Positions 23,278 to 37,556 of a DNA stretch of 64,000 nt are shown piece after piece. The position numbers were made by a program, and so were the translations under genes. The stretch's first letter is position 1; each line of letters starts with the position of its first letter. The notes beneath the pieces were generated by a model that saw only the letters and a program-made list of their open reading frames with translations, made no database searches and had not been told where the DNA came from. The stretch comes from Ilex aquifolium (lineage: Eukaryota > Streptophyta > Magnoliopsida > Aquifoliales > Aquifoliaceae): assembly GCA_951799425.1 (NCBI GenBank), contig OX637395.1:1074501-1138500 (forward strand). Reading direction: 5' to 3'.

Positions 23278-24626
23278 GTATGGTACGTAGTCTGATGGCA
23301 AAGTGGGGCTACTAAGGAACGAGTGTGAGAGTTGTAATGGGCCAAGGCAGGGTGGCCGACGTGGCCGGGAAGCCCTATCCTAAAAGGGCTTGGGTTTAGT
23401 CATTTGGGACCATCGGGGGCCCATACCGGTTTATCTCAGCAAGAAAATTAAGAGTTGGGCTATGGAGTCGGCCTAAAAAATTGGTTCGTCACTATTCTGG
23501 GTCAGAGTAAGCGGCAAAAGCCATGGCCCTTGGGCCTAACAGAAAACAGTGTTATATATGTGTACTAGTGTCCTTGCCCTGTGCATATATTTTTTGCCAT
23601 TTTTTTAATTTATTTTTATCTTTTACCTTATCATTTAAGAAAATAGATAAAATAGTAATACTAAATTATTGAATACAAAAAATAAATTTATGCAAATAAA
23701 TTTAAAAAAATAGTGGCTAGTGATTGGGAGAGTTGAGGGATGGTTTACAAGCGACAAATGATACAAAGTGATCGAAAAAAACTTTTAAGATAGTAATTAA
23801 AAAAAATTAAAAATATACAAAATTAAGAAACGTGGAGATAAGACTTCTCCCGGCCCAGGCCCATGACTAGCTCTAATTAGGACTAGTGAAGAGACATTAT
23901 AAGGAAGATGTGCCAACCACTTCAACTATGAATTTGCACTCTCGTACTTGTATACCTTTTGAGCCTTCACGTTAAAATCAAGATTTTGTCTCTTATTGTG
24001 ATTCCAATTTCTTTTCCCCAATAAAAACATAGCTAATATGCTAATTGATTATAGAAAATTGCTAAAGTTGAGAAAAGACAAAACCAAAATCTTATCCCAA
24101 AGAAATCCAAAAATTAATAACAATTTTAAGATCATTATTTCTATGTAAGTTTAAAAACATTGAATATCAATACAAATAAAACTATTAGATTGACTTCAGT
24201 AGTTAGCACGTTAAGGTCTTAGATTCGAGTTTTGTAAGAAATTCATTACTTGATCAAATGCACATAATTTGTATACATATCTTGGGTTTACGTGGTGAAA
24301 AATATGGTTGAAATGGTTCCCTAGCACTAGAAAAACAATGAAGATAGAAGCAGCAACCATTTCGTTTCATTCATGAAGTTGTGCCATTTATAACTTCCAA
24401 GGGGTGGAGCCAGAATTGCATCTTAGTGGGGCAAAAATATGGGCAAAAAACTTAACTAATTGGTATAAAAAAAAAACTTTTTCGAATCTCCATTAATAAG
24501 GATTGAATTGAATGTTATTTTTAAATGAAGAATTCTTAAGTTAAAATATAAGAAAAAATATTAAGATCTAAGACTTATCTACTGTGTGAAAATCAAGAAA
24601 TTAATACCAATCTAGCTTTAATAAAA
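23278..24626. other. Gene-free region with dispersed repeats
   Basis: 23280-23540 is a GC-richer 'gggccaaggc' dispersed repeat without a frame. The block 24033-24179 (CTAATATGCTAATTGATTA...) recurs at 29536-29690 with many substitutions. Near 24404, GGGGTGGAGCCAGAATTGC resembles one end of a hAT-type element. No gene recognised. Confidence 0.45.
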
Positions 24627-24806
24627 CATTATGTTATTTGGACATAATTTAGGAATATAATTTGGGGATTTAATGCATTATGACAATTGGATTGATAGTA
24701 TTGGAAATCAGTGAAAATTTAATGTTGGGACTTACTGACAATCTAATGACCACAATCATTAAGTCCCTAAATTATTTTATCAAATTATGTTCCAATAATA
24801 TTGCTC
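24627..24806. mobile_element. 180-bp MITE with 9-bp target duplication
   Basis: The ends are imperfect inverted repeats (CATTATGTTATTTGGACAT against GAGCAATATTATTGGAACAT). TTAATAAAA flanks both sides (24618-24626 and 24807-24815). It belongs to the family also found at 60619-60799 and 62213-62393. Length and the 9-bp duplication suggest a Mutator-type MITE. Confidence 0.85.
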
Positions 24807-25208
24807 TTAATAAAATATGAACAAAAACAACAATTTTTTTCATAGTATATTTTCACTCTATCATATATGAAAGTGTCACACAACACCATTGTTACAAATC
24901 TCAAGAATCATCTATAATTGGACAATTTTATGATGAAATTTCTCAACAATTTTCTTCTAATCTATTTGCAAAATTAATTTTTTCAAAAAGGTATAAATGA
25001 TTTTGGGTCAAGCATATTTTAATTTGCATTTAATATTGTTATTGCTTTACGAGCCACTAACTTAACAAAAAAATATTTAGAGGTAATTATACAATTAATT
25101 CTTAAAAAATAAAGTGTATTAAATAATAGAAGTATTGTCTTTTGTCAATATGTATGTGTTAAGATATTTTACATCGGTTTTACTCATTTAACATATATGT
25201 CTTGGTAT

Positions 25209-25392
25209 CTTCACTTTTCCTCACCTTTGAGAAACATTGACAATTCGTCTCAATTGATCCCTTTTGTTTCATCATTTCACATGGTAGCTTCTTCGAAACA
25301 TAGTTGTACAACCTTACGAAATTACTTGGTTGGATTACCTACCAAGTTGGGCATTGAAAGTCATGACAGATTTCTTTAATAACTTCTCTGAA
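25209..25392. repeat. 184-bp direct repeat, left copy
   Basis: Aligns without gaps to 26714-26897 with about a dozen substitutions (CTTCACTTTTCCTCACCT... to ...TAACTTCTCTGAA). The two copies bracket a 1.3 kb TIR-bearing insert. Origin is unknown; the minus-strand translation has one stop and no domain I recognise. Confidence 0.9.
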
Positions 25393-25813
25393 TTTTGACA
25401 CCCCTGACATTTGATTCTATTATACGGACATTCTCTTACATTTTTAAAATTACACTGAGACCCCACAAAACGAATGCCGTTAACGGCACAAACAAAAAGA
25501 CCATTTTACCCTCACATTAACTATTCATCAAGATCCAAGACCCAAGATCCAAGATCCAAGACCCCTCCCCTGAAAGCTGACCCCCTCTCCCCCCCCCCCC
25601 CCCCAACACACACTCTTTCTTTCTTTCTCTCTCTCACGATGAATCGAAGCCCCAACAACCGACGATCTTTCTCTCTCTCTCTCTCACGACGAATCAAAGT
25701 CTCAGCAACCAACACCCAGCAGCGCAACCACAACCGATCCATCAACACTATCGCCACCCATAAGATTTGATCTACGATTGGCGCACAAACGAATCTTTAC
25801 CTAGGGTTTGTGA

Positions 25814-25844
<31 letters not shown>

Positions 25845-26713
25845 GTGTGATCGATACCCTATGTGGTGGAACCGGTGGTGATGGGTGGGTTTTGTAGGTG
25901 GTGGTTGTAGGTGGATTTTGAAACCCTAACCTCTGCGATGTGGTGGTGTTGGTTGATGATGGGTTTAGTCCAGGTAGTGGTTTTAGTGGTGCTGGAGGCA
26001 GGGGTGGTTTCAATGGGTTTTGGTTTTAGTTTCTTTCTCTCTCTCTCTCTGTGTTGGTGGTGGTGGGTCTGGCTGGGTTTGGAAGTTTTGGTGGGTTTGG
26101 CTAGGTTTGGAAGTTTTGGTGGGTTTAGGTGGTGGAATCGGTGGTGATGGGTAGGTTTAGGTGGTGGAACCAGTGGTGGACTGGTGGTGAGAGTAAGAAT
26201 TTATGTAATTAGATAAATAAAAAAAAAAAAATTAATATGGTATAATTGGATAAATAATTATTAAAATTTTAAATTTTTATACTGTACTAATAATCTCAAA
26301 TATTATTTAATAAACAAAAAAATTTAAAAATTAACTTATTAATGTAATAGATTAGGAAATTAAACATTTCAGTGTTAAATTTTAAATTTTAATTTATATA
26401 TGAAATATATATATTAAAAAAATAAATGAGAGATTGAATAAATTGGTAGGGTAAGAAATACATTTATTTGAATTCTTAAACTTAATTGTGGAGGGTATTT
26501 TTGATATTTTAGGAATCATTGTTGATGATATCAGTTTTAACTGTGAATAATTTTAACGTCTGTCAGTTAGAGGGGGTATGGTTGTTACAAATATTAAATG
26601 TCAAGGAAGTTCGATGTTATTTTTAAAATGTGAGAGAGTGTCCGTATAATAAAATCAAATGTCAGGAAATGTCAGTGTAATTTACCCTTAAAATTGGTAA
26701 TCTATAACAGTAC
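25393..26713. mobile_element. Candidate Pack-MULE-like insertion
   Basis: The left end carries TGACATTTGATTCTATTATA and CGGACATTCTCTTACATTTT. The right end carries their inverted counterparts, AAAATGTGAGAGAGTGTCCG and TATAATAAAATCAAATGTCA. The outermost right sequence (CAGTGTAATTTACCC) is not clearly matched on the left, so the left end may be eroded. The interior (25470-26200) is far GC-richer than the flanks, with a CT-rich leader-like part and short serine/arginine-rich and glycine-rich frames, as in elements that captured a 5' exon. It also holds a long C run at 25589-25604. No transposase is present. Confidence 0.55.
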
Positions 26714-26897
26714 CTTCACTTTTCCTCACCTCTGAGAGACATTGACAATTCGTCTCAATTGATCCCTTTTGTTTCATCATTTCACATGGCAGCTTCTTGG
26801 AAACATAGTTGTACAACCTTACCAAATTACTTGGTTGGATTACCTGCCAAGTTGGGCATTGAAAGTCATGACAGATTTCTTTAATAACTTCTCTGAA
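26714..26897. repeat. 184-bp direct repeat, right copy
   Basis: The partner of 25209-25392: same length, no indels, a few substitutions. Confidence 0.9.
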
Positions 26898-27938
26898 CTT
26901 TAAAGGGTTTACCTCCTAATTAATCACAAAGGTATGGTTATGGGGTCGCGTTAAAAATTGTGTTATATTTTACTACAGAGTGTCTAGTCTTACATTGATT
27001 ATTTTCTCGAATTTTGAATCAGTCATCATAACTCGAGTTAGTTTAAGGACGTGTTCTCTAAGGAACAAGGGTGACTGACTCTTAGATAGAGTATATAAGA
27101 AGTATCGAACTTAAGACTTCTTACTTACAAGAGGACAAAAACTTGTATCTCATAGTTTGCTTATTACTCTCGGATCTAATTTACTAATTTAATTTATTGA
27201 CTTAATCACTTATAACTATTAAATTAATCGTGAGTCTCATTATTTATTAGGACCTCTTATCAATCTAATGACTGGGATGAATTAAATCAATAAATTTAGA
27301 ATTAATTTGATTTCATATCAGTAGACTGGGTTTGACTCCCGACAAATGCATTTTACTTGATCTCATTTATGTCTCTTCTTTTGGACGGAAAAGATCTAAC
27401 TAGAGATGACAATCGTGTCGTGTTAGGCGTATTCATTTCATTTACTAGTTTATGTCGAATACTAATTAACCCTAATCCAACTCATTGAACTAATCATATC
27501 GTGTCGACCAAATGTCATGATAAAAAGTTGTCACAATAGTGATAAATTACCCACAAAAGTGATAATTTTTTATACCGAAAAAAGTGATAAACATAATTAA
27601 TTAATTATCATAATAGTGATAAAAAAATTTACAATAGTGGTAAAAATACTCACGAAAGTGATTATTCACCCATAAAAATGTTAAATTTTTTAGTTATAAA
27701 ATAACCTATAAAAATTATAAAAATACACATTGAAGTAATAAATTTTGAGGGTACGATACCGAAATTTTTTTATCGATACCGTACTCTGTAGTCAGGTCCA
27801 TACTAAATTTTGATTAAAGTCAAGGTTTTGTCCTTCTACCTTACATGCTCCAGTGGAGAACCCACTAGCACTCTTTTCCTCCGACCCCACCCCCCTAAAT
27901 GTCCTCCACTTATCTTATTAGTGGAGAACCCATTAACT
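26898..27938. other. Gene-free region; degenerate MITE and tRNA-like scrap
   Basis: 27163-27305 resembles the ATTTATTGATTTAATTCA-type MITE interior seen at 36.8 and 40.2 kb. 27309-27362 contains TGGGTTTGACTCCCGACAAATG, a decayed T-arm and acceptor end like the tRNA-Gly at 40.6 kb. It is followed by the same CATTTTACTTGATCTC as at 40.5 kb. No gene recognised. Confidence 0.45.
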
Positions 27939-27955
27939 TAAAAAAAGGTTTTTTA

Positions 27956-29215
27956 GGTGTGGGTACAATTTTTTAGACATATTTAGGCAAAAGTGTATGG
28001 ATAAATTGTTTATTCTATTAAGTACACTTTTTATAAAATTTTTTGTGTTTAGGTACAAAATTCAAATGAATTAAAATCCTTTTTACCTAAACACCCTTCC
28101 TTAATTTATGCATTCTTAATTGGCAGTTATATATCTAATCAAATATGTAAAGATTTCATTAGATTCTTTCACTAGTTCTCTCATATTTTCTCTCCATCTC
28201 TCTCTCTCTTTTCCCTTTACTTTCCCTATCTCTCCCCTATTTTCTCTCTATATCTATCATTGATAATTTATTTTATTTTCAAATATGTAAATATTTGATT
28301 TATTTTTTCATCTCTCTCCCCTATTTTCTCTCTCTCCCCTTATTTTCTATAACCATTTCGCTCTCTCCCTATTTTCTCTCTTTATTTATATCAACATTAC
28401 AACAACATAATTACACTAATCAGTTACACCAATCAGTTACAATTGTCTTATAATATACCAAACAGTTATTCATGCATTTTAATAAACCAAACAGTTACAC
28501 CAAACAATTACACAAATTTATAATATCAACTCAATTTGTCATTCAGTTGTTTACATAAACTTAATAGTTGCACTATTTAGTATCGCGACATCGTTACACC
28601 AATCATATATATCAAATTTAGTATAATGATAAAGTCTTTTGTGTAATGATAAACTCAATTTGGTGTATATAATTGATGTAACCATGTCGTGATACTAAAT
28701 GATGTAACTCTTTGATTTATGTAAATAACAAAATGACAAATTGAGTTGGTGTTGTAATTTCGTATAATTGTTTAGTATAACTGTTTAGTTTATTAGAACA
28801 CACGAGTAACTGTTTAGTGTATTATAGGGTAATTGTAACTAATTAGTATAATTGTGTTGTGTAACATTGATATAAGGAGAGAGAAAAAGGGAGAGAATAA
28901 GGAAATAAGGGGAGAAGGTGTGAGAGAGAGAGAAAAAAAATAAGGAGAGAGAGATGAAAAAATTAAATCAAATCTTTACATATTTAAAAAAAATTTATCA
29001 ATATGAGAGAGAGAGAGAGAGAGAGAGAGAAATAGATAGAGAGAAAATAGGAAAGAGAGAGTGAAAGAGTAATGAAGAGAGATGAGAGAGAGTAATGGAG
29101 TAATAAATACCCTTTTAGTCTTTTTTCAAAAAAATGCACTTAGGGCAAAATAAGTTTTTTAAATGTAGTTTAGCTCAAATAAGTCTCAATTTTTGTACCG
29201 GCTTCTAAATTACCC
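27956..29215. mobile_element. Large foldback element, about 1.26 kb
   Basis: The two halves are long imperfect inverted repeats about a centre near 28.64 kb. CTCAATTTGTCATTCAGTTG on the left mirrors AACAAAATGACAAATTGAG on the right. ACAACATAATTACACTAATC mirrors AATTAGTATAATTGTGTTGT. The CT-rich tract 28170-28390 mirrors the GA-rich tract 28870-29100. The 17-mer TAAAAAAAGGTTTTTTA flanks both ends (27939-27955 and 29216-29232) and may include the target duplication. There is no coding capacity. A transcript would fold into a dsRNA of about 600 bp. Confidence 0.8.
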
Positions 29216-29232
29216 TAAAAAAAGGTTTTTTA

Positions 29233-31427
<2,195 letters not shown>

Positions 31428-32244
31428 ACTTTGGTCATTTATATATGTGACTTACTTATAGCCCATAAGTCCTAGAGCGACATTCTATGTGCCTTGATAT
31501 CAATAAAATTGTTCTCTACTATATGCTTGTGTTTTACTCTTTCATTTGTTTGTTTGGAAGTTTTTGGTTCCACCACTATTGTGTTTAGTGAAAGAAAATG
31601 AAAGGAAAACATATTGCAAAATATGTTTTTGGATGTACTATGTGTTGTATTGATTACTATGAAATCGAAGATTATGTGAATTCGTAACTGTTACATAAAT
31701 TCAGAATGTATAATACAATTATTTATAAATCATGTGTATTTAACTAAATAGCCTATTAGACTCGGAACTTAAATCTCTAAAAATTGCTAAATTCGCTTAG
31801 CTTTGTGTTTGTGTTTTTTTCAAATCCCCAATCCGCTCTCGGTTGATGCTACTAACGAGATCTCAATTGATTTTCCTTCTTTTAGCTACTCAGATGTTTC
31901 AGTTCGTTAAGTTTGAAAAGTCTAAAGAGTGTAGAGTAACTACAGAACTTAGATACGTAACAATAAAATTAGTTAAACAAGGCAATAGACATAGTTTTGG
32001 ACTACATTATTTTTTGTTTATGTGATTGAGAATACAATAAAAAAATTTAATATTACAAAATATAAATTAAAAAACTTTCGGGATACAAAATCCCAAATTC
32101 CACCACATAGCACCGCCTCTTATTGTCAAAAGAAAAAGACTCAGGGGCAAAATGGTCTTCTGAACGGCGGTTTTCAGACCCGTATAATTAACCGCTAAAA
32201 GCTTCTTCTCCCTCTCTCTCTCTCTCTCTCATCAAAATCAAGGG
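31428..32244. other. Chitinase 3' flank and FCF1 upstream region
   Basis: Holds the chitinase 3' UTR with its poly(A) signal, AT-rich spacer, and from about 32190 a CT microsatellite leading into the FCF1 leader. No other gene recognised. Confidence 0.5.
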
Positions 32245-32276
32245 TTAGGGTTTATAGCATTCCAAACAACCCTAAT
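32245..32276 (+). promoter_or_regulatory. Paired telo-box motifs in FCF1 leader
   Basis: TTAGGGTTTA (32245-32254, the complement of TAAACCCTAA) and ACCCTAA (near 32269) lie 95-125 bp before the FCF1 start codon. Telo-boxes (AAACCCTAA) are known in promoters and leaders of plant ribosome-biogenesis and translation genes, which fits FCF1's role. Confidence 0.6.
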
Positions 32277-32368
32277 TCCCACAGTCCTCGAGAAAAAAAA
32301 GCTCGTGTTGGTGTGCAATCAGATCAAGAGGGGTGGGAAAAGCGAAGAAATCCCCCAAATTCGCAGTC

Positions 32369-35300
32369 ATGAAGAAGATTGTGACAAAAAAAGCAATTAA
32401 ACAGTGAGTTTTTAATCTCTCACCCTATACGTATATACGATTTTGGCATTGTGTGTATGTGTATTTTTTATTTTCTCAACGTTGTTTGCAGACACAAAGA
32501 GGAGGTTTTGAACCCTAACAAGAAAGATTTGACTAAAGAAAAGCTCCCCAGAAACATGTAAGCACCCCTTCTCTCTGACCTATATTGGGAGACAGCTGTG
32601 TATGTATAGAATTCCACTGTGTATAATGGTTATGTGTTGCAGACCTAATGTGTCTTGCGCATTGTTCTTCAAGTACAACACTGCATTGGGGCCGCCTTAT
32701 CGGGTTTTGGTCGATACCAACTTCATTAATTTCTCGATTCAGAATAAAGTGAGTTTTCAACGTTTGTATTTGTCTTGAATTAATTTCCGTTTATAGTAAT
32801 TGGGTTTGTTAGGACATTGTGGATGTATATGAGTTGGAAAATTCCAATAGGAGGTTATATTGCTGCATTACTGTGGTGGTATATGAGTTGGAAACACCAC
32901 TTTGAGGTTGTAATTTTTGGCCCTATCCCAGACCAGCAATGCTCTTTCTGCTCATCCCAAACATAAGATTGTCTCCACTCCCACCAAACATTAAGTAATA
33001 CGTCATCTGGGGAAAACCTCGTAATTGGGAGGAGGCCATATTATTGATTATCATTGCTTATTTTACTTTTTGGTGATTTATATTAATTCTTAAATCTGAT
33101 GCAGTTGGATTTGGAGAAAGGAATGATGGACTGTTTATACGCAAAATGTAAGTTCTATAATGACAGGTCATGATCTTATTTTCGATTACTGTCCTTCACT
33201 GCATGTTGCCCATTCCTATTGTCTTGGTGTGTCTGTATGTTGGGAATTTATGATATTGTAAGTTTCTGATGGATACTGTTTATTCAATATTCATGGTTCA
33301 TTGTCATCAGTGTGCCTTTTGCAATTGCTATTTGCTTGTGTGTGCTATTGGACTCCACTTGTTTCTTTATGGTCCAGCCCAGGCAATCACCCAAAGAAGC
33401 CTGAAATAGGAGAGAGTTTCAATAATAACCAGAGTATTGGTGTTTTAGTGTATATCCTACCCATCTGCTACTGCAGCGTGTATGCTGCATTTCCTTTTTT
33501 CTTATAATGTCCTGATGGAGAACTTAGTGTCCTTGATTAACATGTATTGCTTGTTTCTTCTTTTTTGAAGGCACTCCGTGTATTACTGATTGTGTTATGG
33601 CAGAGCTTGAGAAATTAGGTCAGAAATACCGTGTTGCTTTGATGTATATTATGTTCTTTGTCCTCTACTCTAGAAGTCTTACCTGAAATGTTTAGTGGTC
33701 TCTATTTACTTTAAATGTGTGCTTATAGTAGATAATCCACCCTTGTCCCTTGGTACTGTTTTAGTTTTTTGTTTTCTTTTCTTTGTAATATATTTTGTCA
33801 TTTTTCTTCTTTTTTGAGTATATCTTCTCCTCCAACTTTTATCTTTTTTCTCTTCTCTTTTCCTTTATGATATTCTACTTTAAGTAAAAAGGTTATTCTG
33901 ATAACAAATATAGTGTATACTGATAGCCCTCAGGTTTTTTGTTATATTGTTGATACTGACAAATCTTCATTTGTCCATATCTTCTTTTCCTGAACAGAAT
34001 TGCGAAGGATCCTCAATTTGATAGACTCCCATGCATCCATAAAGGAACATACGCAGATGACTGTATTGTTGATAGAGTCACTCAGGTATGACTTAATTCC
34101 TACGGTCTGCATTGTCGTTTCCTTTGCACCAGACATAACATTATGTCAGTTGTGACTTCCAGTTTCAATTTTCTTGTAACATTCATACTTCGAACAATTT
34201 TATACGGAGCCTATCATACTTGTTAAAGCATCTGTAAGTGCCAAGTTACATTGAGGAGTTAAGTAGGTTATCGTTTTCATTGCTAAACCTTTTCTAAAAT
34301 TGATAGAACATGTAAGATATAGTTGAAGGTTGCTGTTGACATCTATTTGCTTATTGGGATTCTCTTTTCCCCATCCCAAATTTTTCCTTGGAAGCTAGAA
34401 CATTCACCATTTAACCCTAGTATGATTGTGTCCACCCAAATCGTAGGAATAGAGTTATTTTTGAAGTTTTAGTTTGCTTCTGAAACTCATGCCCATATTT
34501 GAATGCTTCGTATTTGACTTCTGTTTCTTGTTTGTACATATTGTGCTCAGCTTTGGTCTAGTTTGACCCCTTATTGTGGACTCAGATCATTCGCGTTCAG
34601 ATTGTGGGCTTAGTAAACTCTAAACATATCATTTATGTTTCATAGTTTGCCCTTTTCCTAAATAGTTGTATCATATAAAACCCGTTGAAATACGTATTGC
34701 GGCAGTGAGACCTCATTTGTGATATTATTTGCAAGTTTATCCATATCTTCAAAGTAACCATCATATTATGTCAAGACTGACCTCAAAACATTGCAAAATT
34801 TAGGAAATTAGAAACATTAAAAGTGATCGATAAGCCAAACACCTAATAAACTCGATTAACATGTGTGCCATCTCCCCATCTTCCCCAAGTTTTATATTTG
34901 ATAGTTTCTGTCTTGGGTTTACAAATAATAGCTTTGTATATGGTTAAATTACATATAGCCAACCTCAAATGATTGGTATATAACGTTTGGTTTGGTTTGG
35001 TTTGGTTAGTTGGTTGGTATATGGTTAAATTATAGTCTGTCGTTTGTGAACGATTGAGGAATAGGATAACATAAAGATCCAAATTTTTTTCATAACTTTT
35101 TCTTGAGAAAGATCTCATGAATTTGAAAGGAAGTCAATTTTATTTATTAATGATTTATTTTGAGCATAAAATAGGCAATGAATGGTTGGTGAAGTTAGGC
35201 AATTTTAAAATGTTTTCGACGTCAATAAAAAAACTGCTATTTTGAACCAGATCTGACCCAAGGACTTCATGCATGAGTTTCACAGTTTAGGCACGGTAAT

Positions 35301-35954
35301 CATTTTCTTGAGCAACTCTATTAGTGAGTGCCAATAATATTTGAATTGCCTAATACGTCCGGATTTAGAATGGCCTTCAATGAATAGATATTTTCTGCCC
35401 TCCAGTTAAAATATGTAACCTTTACTATGTTCATGAAGTTGGATTTGCAATTTACTGTGGTCTATGTTAATTTTATGTGAGTTGCTAAATTATGTGGCCA
35501 ATTTTTTCTTTAAAGTCATTATAATCATGCAGATTACTCTGGTGAATATTTCTGTGTGATTTTGAGATTTTCCATAACCAATTTTTATATTGGAAACAGC
35601 ATAAGTGCTATATTGTCGCAACATGCGATCGAGATCTAAAGCGGAGGATTCGCAAGGTATGGCACGACCATGAAATACAAGTGGTTTGTTATTGCTTTAT
35701 TTGTCCATAACTGGATTGTGATGTGTGATGATGGTTGACAGTCAGATCCCTGGTGTGCCGATCATGTACATTACTCAACACAAGTTTTCAATTGAATGGT
35801 TGCCAGAAGCAACGATTGGTGGAGGTAAGCTTAATAGCTCTAAAGCCATAGATGGGGGGATCTTTCTTAAATTTTTTTGTATAGATCTTTAATTTTCCCC
35901 ATTTGTTATTTTGGCTGAGGCTTGGTATATTCTGGTGCAGCTCCAAGATTTTGA
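32369..35954 (+). CDS. FCF1: rRNA-processing PIN-domain nuclease FCF1/UTP24
   Basis: Nine exons, 32369-32403, 32492-32557, 32643-32748, 33105-33147, 33571-33643, 33998-34085, 35600-35656, 35746-35824 and 35941-35954, give 561 nt (186 residues). The phases agree throughout. The start [18 protein letters not shown] is lysine-rich. The PIN domain carries its acidic residues at D58 (VLVDTNF), E95 (VMAELEKLG), D129 and D133 ([10 protein letters not shown]) and D147/D149 ([10 protein letters not shown]). The C-terminus is IGGAPRF, the invariant family end. The family is about 190-200 residues. FCF1 acts in the nucleolar small-subunit processome and cleaves pre-rRNA at early sites around the 18S 5' end. 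The exon 5/6 junction yields I108 where relatives have arginine (ATA against AGA). That may be a real substitution or a sign of a slightly different splice. Confidence 0.93.
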
Positions 35955-36807
35955 CATCATCGGCCTGACCACTCAACAGTTGAAAGCTCATGCTTTTGAA
36001 TGTCCTTTTATGAACCCCCCCCTCTCCAAAAACAAGATAAATGAGCTTTTTTCCTCCTCTGAAACATCTGTGTTTGCTGCTGATAATTGATAATGCTCTG
36101 TAAAGGGAAAGTGTGGATCCATACACCTCGAATACTTGTAAATAGTGGGTCCTATATGAATTTATGCTAGGTGGTCTCCTATTGAGTGGAATCGAGCGAG
36201 GATTTTACTCCAGCCAAAGTTTCCGGTATACCAGTTAACTACTTCTGGAACAGCATTATAGAGGCCTTAAGGTAAGCATGTTTATGTTGCTAGCAGTTTA
36301 AGGGTCAGTCTCCAACTTGCTACTGTAAGTATCAAATCGTTCATTCACAGAGATACATACTTACACAATCTATTCATTAGGTTACAAAAGTTATCTACCT
36401 TTCTCTACTCACTGTCGCAGATCAGCTTCAAGAAGTGGTAATCCCATCCCCCGCCCACACATGTTGTGCTCCTCCCTGCCTGCCGTGTCTCCTCCATGGC
36501 TCCTCCCTAAACGATACAGGTATACAATTAGATCATTTCCAGCGTCAGTTTCAGAAGGATGCAGTTACATAGAAGACCCTACAATGAAATATACAACCCT
36601 AGGCATCCTCTCTGACCAAAAAAAATAATAATAAAAAAAATGTTGGGAGAAAAAATCAGATTAGACTAAAAAATTACCAACACTACTAGAGAAAATAAGT
36701 GCCATGTCAAAAGCTTCCTAGTTCCTATTGCTTTTAGGCGAGTTGTTTTGGTAATCCAAATAGATTTTATCTTTGCTTCTGTGGCCTATTCCTCTCTTTA
36801 TTTTAAG
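35955..36807. other. FCF1 3' flank
   Basis: 3' UTR and spacer. No coding frame or repeat of note; an A-rich tract at 36616-36640. Confidence 0.5.
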
Positions 36808-36945
36808 GATGATGCTATTCGGATTTAATTTATTGATCTAATTATTGATAATTATTAAATTAACAGTAAGTCCCATTATTTATTGGGATTCATTATTAAT
36901 TTAATAGTTGATCAGTAAATTATGACTAAATAGTATTATTGTTAT
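36808..36945. mobile_element. Degenerate MITE
   Basis: The ends ATGCTATTCGGATTTAATTT and AAATTATGACTAAATAGTAT are imperfect inverted repeats, and the interior (GTAAGTCCCATTATTTATTGG) is palindromic. It resembles the 180-bp MITE family but has no clear target duplication. Confidence 0.5.
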
Positions 36946-37091
36946 TTTAATGGGTAATATAATTATATAACCATTATTTTAGCCACCCAAAAAATCTGAA
37001 AGAAAATGAGCATTCATGGAATTACATATGGCTGTTCACCCGTCTCGTAACATCAGCATTTTTGTTTTATACTGGGCTGTCCTTCGACAAA

Positions 37092-37159
37092 GCGTTTGTA
37101 GCACAATGGATAGATCTGACTTAATATCAGTAAACCGGGTTCGACTCCCGGCAAACGCA
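37092..37159 (+). tRNA. tRNA-like relic, chimeric
   Basis: The acceptor stem GCGTTTG/CAAACGC, T arm CCGGGTTCGACTCCCGG and 3' A match the tRNA-Gly at 40.6 kb. The D and anticodon region (AGCACAATGGATAGATCTGA) instead resembles tRNA-Arg. It is 68 nt long, with a shortened, poorly paired anticodon arm. Pol III A-box (TAGCACAATGG) and B-box (GGTTCGACTCC) look intact. Probably not a functional tRNA but possibly transcribed. Confidence 0.45.
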
Positions 37160-37556
37160 TTATATTTGATATAATATAATATTTTGTGTTTCTGTAGTAA
37201 AAAAAAAAAATGTTGGTGTTTTTCATGTCTCGTTTTTGGGAGTAAATATTGAATGTAACGGGGATATCATATTAGTAATATTGATGTGGTATTATCAATC
37301 AATAATAAAATATTAAGTGAGAAATAAGAATTTCACTTATGTTCCGTTTGGTACGATGAAAAAATATAATGATGAAAAGTGGGAGGGATAGATAAAACAT
37401 CATATTTGTTAAGGAAGGAAAGTATGATGGAAAAGTTGATGGATTAACTTTCCTCCAATTTATCAAAATCAATCCCTCCAAAATCGGAAGGAAAATGGAT
37501 AGAAAGTTAATTATTTGTGTTGAGATGTATCTTATTTGTCTGTATATCTTTTAATA

